Positions 23,879 through 31,786 of a stretch of DNA of 64,000 nucleotides are shown here, one piece after another (within the stretch, counting starts at the first letter, position 1; each line of letters opens with the position of its first letter). Source of the stretch: an uncultured Oscillospiraceae bacterium (GTDB taxonomy: Bacteria; Bacillota; Clostridia; Oscillospirales; Oscillospiraceae); NCBI GenBank assembly GCA_934597165.1, contig CAKTQP010000003.1, forward strand, positions 52,517 through 116,516. The letters run 5' to 3'. The notes under the pieces are model-generated. The model worked only from the letters and a program-made list of their open reading frames with translations, made no database searches and was not told the DNA's origin. Position numbers and translations under genes: made by a program.

Positions 23879-25368
23879 ATATGAAAGAAGCCAAAGTGCA
23901 GCTGAAACAGACCATCCAAGCGTACCTTGCCCGGGACGCCTTCGGGAACCTGTCCATCCCTCAGGTGGCACAGCGTCCCCTGTTGCTCATGGGTCCTCCG
24001 GGCATCGGCAAGACCGCCATCGCTCACCAGGCCGCTCAGGAGTGCGGCATCGGCATCGTGGCCTACACCATGACCCACCACACCCGCCAGAGCGCCATCG
24101 GCCTACCCAGCATCCAGACCGGCGTGTTCGACGGCAAGGAGTACAAGCTGACCGAGTACACTATGAGCGAGATCATCGCCAGCGTCTACCAGTCCATGGA
24201 GCGCACGGGGCTGAAATCCGGCATCCTGTTCCTGGACGAGATCAACTGCGTGTCCGAGACGTTGGCACCCGCCATGCTGCAATTTTTGCAGTGCAAGACT
24301 TTTGGGTGTCACCAGCTGCCGGAGGGCTGGATCGTGGTGGCGGCAGGCAACCCGCCGGAGTACAACCGCTCGGTGCGGGACTTTGACATTGTGACGTTGG
24401 ATCGGGTGCGCCGGATGGACTTGGAGGCGGACTACGCCGTTTGGAAGGAGTACGCCTACAGCCGGCAGGTACACAACGCCATTCTGACCTATCTGGACTT
24501 GAAAAAGGATCACTTCTATCAGATCGAGACGACAGTGGACGGCAAGCGCTTCGTCACCGCCCGTGGCTGGGAGGATCTTTCTCAGTTTTTGCAGGTGTGC
24601 GAGACGTTAGATCTGCCGGTGGACGAGTCGGTCATCGCCCAGTACCTCCAGCATCCGGCCATCGCCAAGGATTTTACCAACTATCTCTACCTCTACCGCA
24701 AGTACCAGACCGACTACGACGTGCCCGCCATCTTGAACGGCAAGTACACCCCCGCCACTGTGACCAAGCTCCGGGCGGCGCCCTTCGATGAGCGGTTCAG
24801 CGCGGTGTCCCTGCTGCTGGACGGGCTGTTCCGCAGCTGCGGAGAGGCCAACGAGGAAGACGCCTTTGTGACCGAGCTGCACGATGTATTGCAGGCGATG
24901 CTGCCCCAGCTGGGTCAGGGGGATATGTGGGCGCTGACCAAGGAGATCAGCCGGTATGGCGACCGGCTGAGCCAGATGAAGGAGTCCGGCCAGCCGGACA
25001 AGGAGCAGCTGCGCCGCACCCAGCGGATGCTGACCACCTTGGAGGGGTATCAGACCCAGCTGACCCAAGAGAACATCTCCGCCGGTCCGGCAGCGTCCAA
25101 TGCCATCCGCGGGTGGTTCCGGGAAGAGGTCAAACAGCGCAAGGCGGCCATCGAGACCGCTTCCGCCCAGCTGGATCACGCCTTCCACTTCCTGGAGGAC
25201 GTGTTCGGCGAGGGGCAGGAGCTGGTCATCTTCGTCACCGAGCTGACCATGAACCCCCACGCGTCTGCCTTCATCCGCGCCAACGGCTGCGAGCTGTACC
25301 ACCACTACAACCGCCTGCTGTTGCTGGACGGACGGCAGCAGGAGCTGCTGCGTGAGATCGAGCAGTGA
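23875..25368 (+). CDS. MoxR-type AAA+ ATPase
   Basis: 497 aa. Walker A GPPGIGKTAIA (about residues 38-48), Walker B ILFLDEINCV (about 118-127), and sensor-1-like VAAGNPPEYN. C-terminal ~230 residues are helical and outside the AAA module. MoxR ATPases with VWA partners remodel or mature protein complexes, e.g. insertion of metal into enzymes. Overlaps the upstream VWA gene (ATGA), so stoichiometric production is expected. The LRR protein upstream and the EFR1 protein and methyltransferase downstream are in the same transcript by spacing. Cytoplasmic. Confidence 0.87.
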   Translation: MNMKEAKVQLKQTIQAYLARDAFGNLSIPQVAQRPLLLMGPPGIGKTAIAHQAAQECGIGIVAYTMTHHTRQSAIGLPSIQTGVFDGKEYKLTEYTMSEIIASVYQSMERTGLKSGILFLDEINCVSETLAPAMLQFLQCKTFGCHQLPEGWIVVAAGNPPEYNRSVRDFDIVTLDRVRRMDLEADYAVWKEYAYSRQVHNAILTYLDLKKDHFYQIETTVDGKRFVTARGWEDLSQFLQVCETLDLPVDESVIAQYLQHPAIAKDFTNYLYLYRKYQTDYDVPAILNGKYTPATVTKLRAAPFDERFSAVSLLLDGLFRSCGEANEEDAFVTELHDVLQAMLPQLGQGDMWALTKEISRYGDRLSQMKESGQPDKEQLRRTQRMLTTLEGYQTQLTQENISAGPAASNAIRGWFREEVKQRKAAIETASAQLDHAFHFLEDVFGEGQELVIFVTELTMNPHASAFIRANGCELYHHYNRLLLLDGRQQELLREIEQ

Positions 25369-25387
25369 GAACGGGAAAGGAGCTATC

Positions 25388-26212
25388 ATGCACATCACCA
25401 AGGTATGGGCCGCCTATTTCAGCGGCACGGACACCACCAAGACCATCGTGACCACCATTGCCCAGGAAATCGCGCGGACGCTGGGCGTCCCCTGCGCCGA
25501 ACTAAACTTCACCCCACCTCAGGCGCGGGAGGAGCACTACACCTTCGCCCCCACCGACCTGGTCATCTGCGGCACGCCGGTCATCGCCGGGCGGGTGCCC
25601 AATGTCCTCCTCCCCTTCCTGACCCACGGCTTCACTGGAAACCACGCTTTGGCAGTTCCTGTGGTGCTCTTCGGAAACCGGAACTATGACGACGCGCTGA
25701 TAGAGCTGCGGGAGATTCTGGAGACGGACGGGCTGCGGACGGTGGCAGGCGGCGCCTTTGTGGGGGAACACTCCTTCTCCACCATTTTGGGTGCTGGTCG
25801 GCCGGATGGGGCGGATTTGGACAAGGCGAAGGGATTTGCCCAGGCTATCACGGAGAAGGTCACCAAGCTGGACAGTCTGCCCACGGAGCCGGTGCCGGTG
25901 AACGGCTGTCTCCCCCTCCGTCCCTACTACACCCCTCGGGATCGGCACGGGAAGCCCATCAACATTTTGAAGGTCAAGCCTAAGACCCGAGACACCTGCA
26001 CCCACTGCGGTCTGTGCGCCCAGGTCTGTCCCATGGGCTCCATCGACCCGGACGACGTGACTCACTACACGGGCATCTGCATCAAGTGCTGTGCCTGCGT
26101 GAAGAAGTGTCCGGTGGGGGCGAAATATTACGACGACGAAGGGTACTTATATCACCAGCACGAGCTGGAGGAGATGTATCAGCGGCGTGCGGAACCGGAG
26201 GTGTTTTTGTAA
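25388..26212 (+). CDS. EFR1-type flavodoxin/ferredoxin protein
   Basis: 274 aa. Start at 25388 follows AAAGGAG, 19 nt after the MoxR stop. Flavodoxin-like N-terminal domain (AAYFSGTDTTKTIV, then LVICGTPVIAGRVPN) and two C-terminal [4Fe-4S] motifs, CTHCGLCAQVCP and CIKCCACVKKCP. Same architecture as the protein at 15989-16750, though sequences differ clearly. The FMN phosphate loop here is SGTDTTK rather than the usual SATGNSK. Cytoplasmic electron carrier of unknown partner. Being in the MoxR operon suggests it could deliver electrons to, or be matured by, that system. Confidence 0.87.
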   Translation: MHITKVWAAYFSGTDTTKTIVTTIAQEIARTLGVPCAELNFTPPQAREEHYTFAPTDLVICGTPVIAGRVPNVLLPFLTHGFTGNHALAVPVVLFGNRNYDDALIELREILETDGLRTVAGGAFVGEHSFSTILGAGRPDGADLDKAKGFAQAITEKVTKLDSLPTEPVPVNGCLPLRPYYTPRDRHGKPINILKVKPKTRDTCTHCGLCAQVCPMGSIDPDDVTHYTGICIKCCACVKKCPVGAKYYDDEGYLYHQHELEEMYQRRAEPEVFL

Positions 26213-26832
26213 TGGGATTTTATCAGAACACGTGCAAACCGGAGGGTTTGGGCGGAAAATTGATGACTCAGATCATGAACGGCGGCCACCATGCCAAGCT
26301 GGCGGAGTGGGGATTTTCCCTCCTGACCGTCCCCACCGACGCTAACATCCTGGACGCCGGCTGCGGCGGTGGCGCGAACCTGGCTCGCTGGCTGGAGCGT
26401 TGCCCAGAGGGGCACGTGACGGGGCTGGACTACTCGGCTGTCAGCGTGGAGACCGCCCAGAAATACAACCGGCAGGCCATCGCCGACGGCCGCTGTGCCG
26501 TGGTGCAGGGCAACGTGGCGGAGCTGCCGTTCGAGGATGACACCTTTGACGTGGTGTCCGCCTTTGAGACGGTCTACTTCTGGCCGGGGCTGGAGCGCTG
26601 TTTTGCGGAGGTCCTCCGGGTGCTGAAACCGGGCGGTTTGTTCTTCCTCTGCAACGAGACGGACGGCAAGAATCCAGAGCAGGAGGCTCAGTGGATGAAA
26701 AAGATCCAAGGGATGCAGGTGTACGACAAGGAGCAGCTGCGCAGCGCCCTGTCTGCCGCAGGCTTCCCCCGGGCGGAGGGGCACGCCAATCCGGAGCTGC
26801 ACTGGCTCTGCCTCATCGCAAAGAAGAAGTGA
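26212..26832 (+). CDS. Class I SAM-dependent methyltransferase
   Basis: 206 aa. Start ATG overlaps the previous stop by one base (TAATG). SAM-binding motif I is ILDAGCGGGANLARWL (about residues 43-58), the motif II acidic residue is in VTGLDYSA, and the post-motif DTFDVVSAFETVYFWPGLE is of UbiE/Methyltransf_11 type. Substrate not readable. Last gene of the LRR-VWA-MoxR-EFR1 operon, ended by a strong terminator. No membrane segments. Confidence 0.85.
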   Translation: MGFYQNTCKPEGLGGKLMTQIMNGGHHAKLAEWGFSLLTVPTDANILDAGCGGGANLARWLERCPEGHVTGLDYSAVSVETAQKYNRQAIADGRCAVVQGNVAELPFEDDTFDVVSAFETVYFWPGLERCFAEVLRVLKPGGLFFLCNETDGKNPEQEAQWMKKIQGMQVYDKEQLRSALSAAGFPRAEGHANPELHWLCLIAKKK

Positions 26833-26867
26833 ACAATCCCCTCACCGTGTTCGGTGAGGGGATTGTT
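26832..26867 (+). terminator. Terminator of the LRR/VWA/MoxR operon
   Basis: Perfect 16-bp stem starting at the stop codon of the methyltransferase gene (26832-26847 with 26852-26867), 4-nt loop, tail TTTC. Confidence 0.88.
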
Positions 26868-26909
26868 TCTGGAATCTTACCGCGGTTGGCGTTCCCTTCA
26901 AACCATCAA

Positions 26910-26958
26910 AAAACGAGCAAGCGCCCCCGGCATTCTCCCGGTGAGCCTTGCTCGTTTT
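26910..26958 (-). terminator. Terminator of the CDP-alditol operon
   Basis: AAAACGAGCAAG / CTTGCTCGTTTT arms with a GC-rich inner region. On the minus strand it follows the dehydrogenase stop (26984) and ends in TTTTTTG. Confidence 0.85.
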
Positions 26959-26983
26959 CATATGTTGTTCTGTCGTGGGCGCC

Positions 26984-28033
26984 TTACGCCTCAGACGTTT
27001 TCTCGTTGCTCAACAGGACACGCCCCTTCAGCTCCCCATTCCGGACACGCTGAAAGGCCGTCATCGCCTCTGCCATGGGGTACACTGCGCCCACCAAGCC
27101 TTCTTCATACCGCAGCTTTCCGTTGCTCATGTATGCGATGGCGGTAGACCACTCTTCCCCGGGGAACGGTGCGGAATAGGACATCCAAGAGCCGGTCACC
27201 CAGCATTCCCGCCGGTTGATCTGCTCCCACTGGGGTACGGTAAACTCCAGCGTCCTTTTGGGCGTCCCCACCATGCAGATGGTGCCCTTGTTCTTCACCA
27301 GCTCCAGCATGAGCTGGAACATGGGGGCAGCGCCGGAGCACTCGAACACGTACCGAAACGCCTTGCCGCTGACCAGGCGCTCTACTGCGTCCTCGTCCTT
27401 GGTGCTGACGGTCTCGTCCGCGCCCATCCGTTTGGCGGCGGCCAAGCCCTGTTCGCCTCGCCCCACCACGGTGATGCGCTTTGCGCCCAACGCGCGCGCC
27501 CACTGCACCATGTACAGGCCGATGATCCCGCAGCCCAGCACTGCTACGTCCTGCCCACTTTCATAGTGGATATGCCGCAGGGCGTGGAGGGCGACGGTGG
27601 CGGGCTCGATGGTGGCCGCCTGTTCGAAGGGCAATGCTTCCGGGATCTTCACCACGTTGGCTGCCGGCACCACAACATAATCCGCAAAGGCGCCATTCTG
27701 CCGGGAGCCGATAAAGGAATAGTGCTTGCACAGGGCATAGTCGCCATTGCGGCAGTCCTCACAGGTGCCGCAGGGCACCAACGGTGCTGCCACCACGTGT
27801 TCCCCGACGGTGAACCCGGTCACATCCTTCCCCACCTCTGCCACGGTGCCAGAGAACTCATGGCCGAGGATCAAGGGATAGCTGCGGGCGGTGCCGTCAA
27901 ACACACGGGGCAGATCCGAGCCGCAGATACCGCACGCCCGCACCTTTACCTTCACCTGTCCGTCGCCTACCGTCGGTTCTGCTACCTCCTGATAGACGAT
28001 CCGTTCCTTCTCCAATAACACTGCTGCTTTCAT
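26984..28033 (-). CDS. Zinc-dependent polyol(-phosphate) dehydrogenase (GatD/TarJ-like)
   Basis: 349 aa medium-chain dehydrogenase. Catalytic zinc ligand region CGICGSD (C35..) and GHEFSG, structural zinc cysteines PCGTCEDCRNGDYALC (about residues 88-103), and NAD-binding AVLGCGIIGLYMVQWARALGA. Closest by look to galactitol-1-phosphate/sorbitol dehydrogenases, a group related to TarJ, which reduces ribulose-5-phosphate for CDP-ribitol synthesis. Last gene of the operon, 13 nt after the GatZ-like gene. Proposed role: interconversion of a ketose phosphate and an alditol phosphate. Which sugar is unknown. Confidence 0.82.
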   Translation of the reverse strand: MKAAVLLEKERIVYQEVAEPTVGDGQVKVKVRACGICGSDLPRVFDGTARSYPLILGHEFSGTVAEVGKDVTGFTVGEHVVAAPLVPCGTCEDCRNGDYALCKHYSFIGSRQNGAFADYVVVPAANVVKIPEALPFEQAATIEPATVALHALRHIHYESGQDVAVLGCGIIGLYMVQWARALGAKRITVVGRGEQGLAAAKRMGADETVSTKDEDAVERLVSGKAFRYVFECSGAAPMFQLMLELVKNKGTICMVGTPKRTLEFTVPQWEQINRRECWVTGSWMSYSAPFPGEEWSTAIAYMSNGKLRYEEGLVGAVYPMAEAMTAFQRVRNGELKGRVLLSNEKTSEA

Positions 28034-28046
28034 CGCGAACCTCTTA

Positions 28047-29378
28047 TCATCTCACAAAAATACTGCTGGTGACATAGTTGGACTTCACTGCGTAATTGTA
28101 ATCCTCCACCAGGGTGACAACACTATCCTTTGCCAGCTCACGGGGATCCATGGGCAGCTTGCCGTCCCTTACCTTGATGTACTGCAGCGGCATATACTGG
28201 TGCAGCATCCCCAAGGGGATATTGGTGGAAGACAGGTTGTCAAACAGACGCAGGATCGCCTGCTCCACCTGCTCATTGGCGAAGTAATAGCGGCAGCGGT
28301 CAGAGAAGCTGTACTTGCGATCCAAGGCCATATCCGCCTCAGAGCCGTGGTAGTGCTTGACCCAATTCTTCGGATTTTTGAGCATCTCCTGATCCAGCAC
28401 GTGCACGAAATCGGACTTGTTGGGCGCGTCCCCTAACAGCTCCTCCTCGATGGCCGCCAGAGAGAACAGCGCCTCACGGAGGGCGAAGGTCAGGGCGGGG
28501 CCGACTTTGATGATGGCGATCCCGTCTTCCACCATCTCACGGAGCTTCCGGGGGGACTGGAAGTCGGTAGAATGGCCTTCAAAGACCATATCCGGGTACT
28601 TTTTCAGCTCTTGGCACAGCTTATGCGCCTCGATCCGGTCATAGTGATGGATCTCCCGGTTGCCAAATTCCACGCCAGGCTGCACGACCATGGCGATGAT
28701 ATGCTTCCATGCATCCACCAGACCCAGTTCCAGGAATTTCTGATGGTAGGCCAGCAGGGTCTTTTCAAACCGCTCCGGAGTGGTCACCTGGACGGTGTCC
28801 TCTTCCTCCTGAGAGCCGCCGGGGATGGGGACTTCGCTGCCGATGACGTACACGGGATGCACTGCATCCGGGTTGCGCTGGCTCAGCTTCTCAAACTCCT
28901 CCTCACACGCCCGGTACAGCCGTGCGCCGCGGGCTGCGATGGTCGCATCCTCCAGGGGCTGATCCAGAGGGTCGTCCCCCAGACGCATACTGGTATCCAG
29001 GTGGATCTTCTGATAGCCAGCCTGCACGCAGGCGCGCACCAGCACTTCAGCGCGATCCATCGCCTCTGCCTCCGGCAGATCCACCCAAGGCAGCGGACCC
29101 ATATGATCCCCGCCCAGGATGATCTTCTCCCGGGGGAAGTGCTGCTTATCTGCGATCTGATACACAAAATTGGTGAAATCCTGGGGCATCATGCCGGTAT
29201 AGCCGCGATCCTGATTGACCTGGTTGGAGGTGGCCTCGATCAGCACCGTATCATCCGAGCGCTTCGCCTGATCGACGATGGCTTCGATCACGATCTTGTT
29301 CGCACAGCAGAAGGAGGGCACACCGCAGTGTATCCCAACTTTGCGCTTTTCTACCATTTCCAGTAATGGATTCATCAT
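28047..29378 (-). CDS. Class II D-tagatose-bisphosphate aldolase, non-catalytic subunit-like (GatZ/KbaZ)
   Basis: 443 aa, normal GatZ length. Marks: GIHCGVPSFCCANKIVIEAIV, VLIEATSNQVNQDRGYTGM, IILGGDHMGPLPW and IHLDTSMRLGDDP. In known systems GatZ supports the catalytic subunit GatY/KbaY, which splits tagatose-1,6-bisphosphate. No GatY gene is visible in the window. The gene sits between a cytidylyltransferase and a polyol dehydrogenase gene, so it may work alone or with a distant partner in making or breaking a ketose phosphate. Start at 29378 or 29375 (ATGATG); preceded by AAAGGAAAG. Confidence 0.82.
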   Translation of the reverse strand: MMNPLLEMVEKRKVGIHCGVPSFCCANKIVIEAIVDQAKRSDDTVLIEATSNQVNQDRGYTGMMPQDFTNFVYQIADKQHFPREKIILGGDHMGPLPWVDLPEAEAMDRAEVLVRACVQAGYQKIHLDTSMRLGDDPLDQPLEDATIAARGARLYRACEEEFEKLSQRNPDAVHPVYVIGSEVPIPGGSQEEEDTVQVTTPERFEKTLLAYHQKFLELGLVDAWKHIIAMVVQPGVEFGNREIHHYDRIEAHKLCQELKKYPDMVFEGHSTDFQSPRKLREMVEDGIAIIKVGPALTFALREALFSLAAIEEELLGDAPNKSDFVHVLDQEMLKNPKNWVKHYHGSEADMALDRKYSFSDRCRYYFANEQVEQAILRLFDNLSSTNIPLGMLHQYMPLQYIKVRDGKLPMDPRELAKDSVVTLVEDYNYAVKSNYVTSSIFVR

Positions 29379-29435
29379 TATCCAGTCACTTTCCTTTCTT
29401 CTGCTGCGTCCGCAGCAGTTCTATCGCCTGATAAA

Positions 29436-30143
29436 CTATTCCTCCGGGAAAAAGTACGTATGCACCAACAAGCGGAACAGTGCAAGATCCTGAGGATAGG
29501 TGATCTTCAGATTCAAAATATTGCTAGGGATCACTTCCATAGGCACGCCATGTGCCAACGCGATGGCTCCGGCGGAGGTCATGCGATCCAGCTCCTCTTT
29601 CGTCGCTGAGAAATAGATATGACTGATCTCGCCATAGCGGAACCCTTCCGGCGAAGCGCCGGAGACGATGAGCTGTCTGGGGATGACCTTCTCTAACAGG
29701 TTCTCCTCATCCATCTGATAGCAGGTGTCGTACTGACACGCCCCCAGGGTGGCTCCGCCGTGCTCTGCTGCCGCCCGGATGACCTGCCGGGTGCCCTCTG
29801 CGTCCATATAAGGATGGGTCGCGTCGTGGAGCAGCACAATATCCGTATCCACCACCAGGTCGCGGATGGCCTGGAGGCCATTGCGGACGGATTCCGAACG
29901 GCTCTCCCCGCCTGCGGTGACCCGCACCGGGCAGGCAACGGAGACCTCGCCTACCACCTCTTCCACGTAGGAGATCCACTCCTGATGGGAGACGATGCAG
30001 ATCGCGCCGATCTCCGGCAGGGTGCTGTAAGCCTCCAAAATGTACTGAAAGATCGGCTTTCCCTCCACTTTTAGGAACTGTTTGGGGATCGCAGCGCCCA
30101 ATCTGGTGCCGCTGCCGCCCATCATCAACAGAAGAACATTCAC
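29436..30143 (-). CDS. IspD/TarI family cytidylyltransferase
   Basis: 235 aa. Start is GTG at 30143, which shares GTGA with the stop of the upstream transferase gene. This gives the normal IspD/TarI length, whereas the longer open frame to 30215 would overlap 76 bases of that gene. N-terminal CTP-binding motif LLLMMGGSGTRLGAAIPKQF and DIVLLHDATHP are family marks; HDATHP replaces the usual HDAxRP. Transfers CMP from CTP onto an alditol phosphate: methylerythritol-4-P (IspD) or ribitol-5-P (TarI). The operon partners, a teichoic-type transferase and a polyol dehydrogenase, favour a TarI-like role making a CDP-alditol. Confidence 0.85.
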   Translation of the reverse strand: MNVLLLMMGGSGTRLGAAIPKQFLKVEGKPIFQYILEAYSTLPEIGAICIVSHQEWISYVEEVVGEVSVACPVRVTAGGESRSESVRNGLQAIRDLVVDTDIVLLHDATHPYMDAEGTRQVIRAAAEHGGATLGACQYDTCYQMDEENLLEKVIPRQLIVSGASPEGFRYGEISHIYFSATKEELDRMTSAGAIALAHGVPMEVIPSNILNLKITYPQDLALFRLLVHTYFFPEE

Positions 30144-31381
30144 TTTGCTGTCCCTCCCATGATCTCTTTCAGCTTCTCCACGACCCGCTCTGCCGCGTGG
30201 CCGTCCTCGACGCAACCCTTGTCGGCCAAGAATGCGGTCACCTTTTCCTGATATTCCCCATCGTCGAACTTGCCGATATTGGCCAGCAGCTCTTCATTAT
30301 TCTGAGACACCAGGAAGGGGGTGCTCTCCAGGGGGTAATACAGGCCGCGTTCGTTGTTGTATTCATCCAGGTCAGAGGCGTAGATGAACAGGGGGCGACG
30401 GGTCAGGACGAAATCATAGGCCCAGCTGGAATAGTCGGTCATGCCGATGTCGGCGATCATCATCAGCTCCTGCATATCCGGGTAGGAGGTCACGTTGGTC
30501 AGCATATCGTCGCTGGGTTTGATGGTGACCTTTTTCCCCCGGTCATGGAAATGCATCCGCAGGAAGATGCGCCACTTGCCGCCGAATTTCTCATGCAGCG
30601 CCTGGCTCAGGGCTTTGAAATCCAGGTTTTTGTATTCCTGGTATCCGCTGTCACGGAAGGTGGGAGCGTACAGGAAGATCTTCTCCTCCGGGTCAAAGCC
30701 GTACCGCTCCGCGATGCTCTCCCGCAGCTCGGCGCACTTTTCCGGCTGGAACAGGCAGTCGTTCCGGGCGTGGCCATACATCAGGATCTCCGGCGTCTGC
30801 CAATAGGAGGTGCGGAAGACCATGTTTTCGAACTCGCTGTTGGAGATGCAATAATCGGTATTTTTCCCGACCTTTTTCGCCGTTTTGACCCAACGGAGGT
30901 TCTTCACGTCCTGCTCACCGGCGCGCTTGATGCCCATGGAGCCGTGCCACGTCTCGATATACACCTGGCTCTTTTTCTTGTGGGGGTTTCTGTCCCAATA
31001 GAAGTTGAGGGAATTGTCCACCCACACCTTTGCCTGTGCCGTCGCCCGGATGGCCTCATAGCTGTTGCGCTTGACCACCTCGATCTCCATGGGGATGTTG
31101 CCCCGTTTGGGAGCCCCCTTCTTGGGCGCGGTCACCCAGATCACGCGCCAAGGCAGCTGCTGACGCAGGATCTCCTCGGCGATATACTTGGGGTTGCAGA
31201 AATAGTTGTTGCCGTAGGTCATGAACACGATGGTATTTTTCTGCACTCTGGTAAACAGACAGATCAGATACCGGACGATCCAAGCGCCGACCTTATCGAT
31301 CCTCTGCACGACCCAATGCAGGAACCTGCCCTCGGCCAACGCTTTCAGGATCGCTCTTAATACGCTCTTTATCTTTGACAT
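30140..31381 (-). CDS. CDP-glycerol/ribitol glycerophosphotransferase family protein (TagF/TarL-like)
   Basis: 413 aa. Basic N-terminal region with an amphipathic or membrane-associated stretch, then the CDP-glycerol transferase core: WVDNSLNFYWDRNPHKKK, YIETWHGSMGIKRAGEQD (catalytic HG pair), APTFRDSGY, and the C-terminal MMIADIGMTDYSSWAYDFVLTRRPLFIYASD. This family polymerises alditol-phosphate units onto a lipid- or protein-linked primer at the inner face of the membrane, as in teichoic acids. First gene of the operon, with a promoter about 245 nt upstream. The CDP-alditol it uses is probably made by the next three genes. Confidence 0.88.
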   Translation of the reverse strand: MSKIKSVLRAILKALAEGRFLHWVVQRIDKVGAWIVRYLICLFTRVQKNTIVFMTYGNNYFCNPKYIAEEILRQQLPWRVIWVTAPKKGAPKRGNIPMEIEVVKRNSYEAIRATAQAKVWVDNSLNFYWDRNPHKKKSQVYIETWHGSMGIKRAGEQDVKNLRWVKTAKKVGKNTDYCISNSEFENMVFRTSYWQTPEILMYGHARNDCLFQPEKCAELRESIAERYGFDPEEKIFLYAPTFRDSGYQEYKNLDFKALSQALHEKFGGKWRIFLRMHFHDRGKKVTIKPSDDMLTNVTSYPDMQELMMIADIGMTDYSSWAYDFVLTRRPLFIYASDLDEYNNERGLYYPLESTPFLVSQNNEELLANIGKFDDGEYQEKVTAFLADKGCVEDGHAAERVVEKLKEIMGGTAK

Positions 31382-31627
31382 ATTTCTTTTTCCTCTCCCT
31401 ATTTTTCGTTGCTGTGTGCTTCCAATTTTCCGTTTTTTCGGTCACACGCTGTGCCAAGCAGTTCCCCGTTCCCTTGCGGGGATCGTTCCATATTTTATCC
31501 GTTTTTCTTCTTTTTTACCAGGCTTTCCTCGATACACACGCTTCTTTTTCCCATTTTTACCGAGAAAAGCATCATACGACCATCAAACTGCACAAAGTCC
31601 ATTTTAAGCTACATACTTGACTATATA

Positions 31628-31656
31628 TAAATACCACTTTTTACAGAGAAAGTCAA
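31628..31656 (-). promoter_or_regulatory. Promoter of the CDP-alditol operon
   Basis: Minus strand TTGACT (31651-31656) - 17 nt - TATTTA (31628-31633). It lies about 245 nt before the start at 31381, leaving a long AT-rich leader (31382-31620) with a weak hairpin and a possible 20-codon leader ORF but no riboswitch I recognise. Confidence 0.65.
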
Positions 31657-31743
31657 GCAATCTGGGGTTTTGTGTCGTGAAAACACAAGGATTCCGTGCA
31701 CTTTGCCCCACCTGCCCTCCCTGCCCGCTAACCTGCCGCAAAA

Positions 31744-31774
31744 CAGCCCCGCCAGCGTGGCTGACGGGGCTGTG
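31744..31774 (-). terminator. Terminator of the Big2 protein gene
   Basis: CAGCCCCG+CAG pairing with CTG+CGGGGCTG, 13 nt past the stop at 31787 on the minus strand, followed by TTTTG. Confidence 0.75.
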
Positions 31775-31786
31775 GTCGTGTTTCAT

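Noticed and set aside
31604..31786. 60-aa frame on the minus strand after the Big2 gene
   Set aside because: Covers the Big2 terminator and the promoter of the next operon; no ribosome site.
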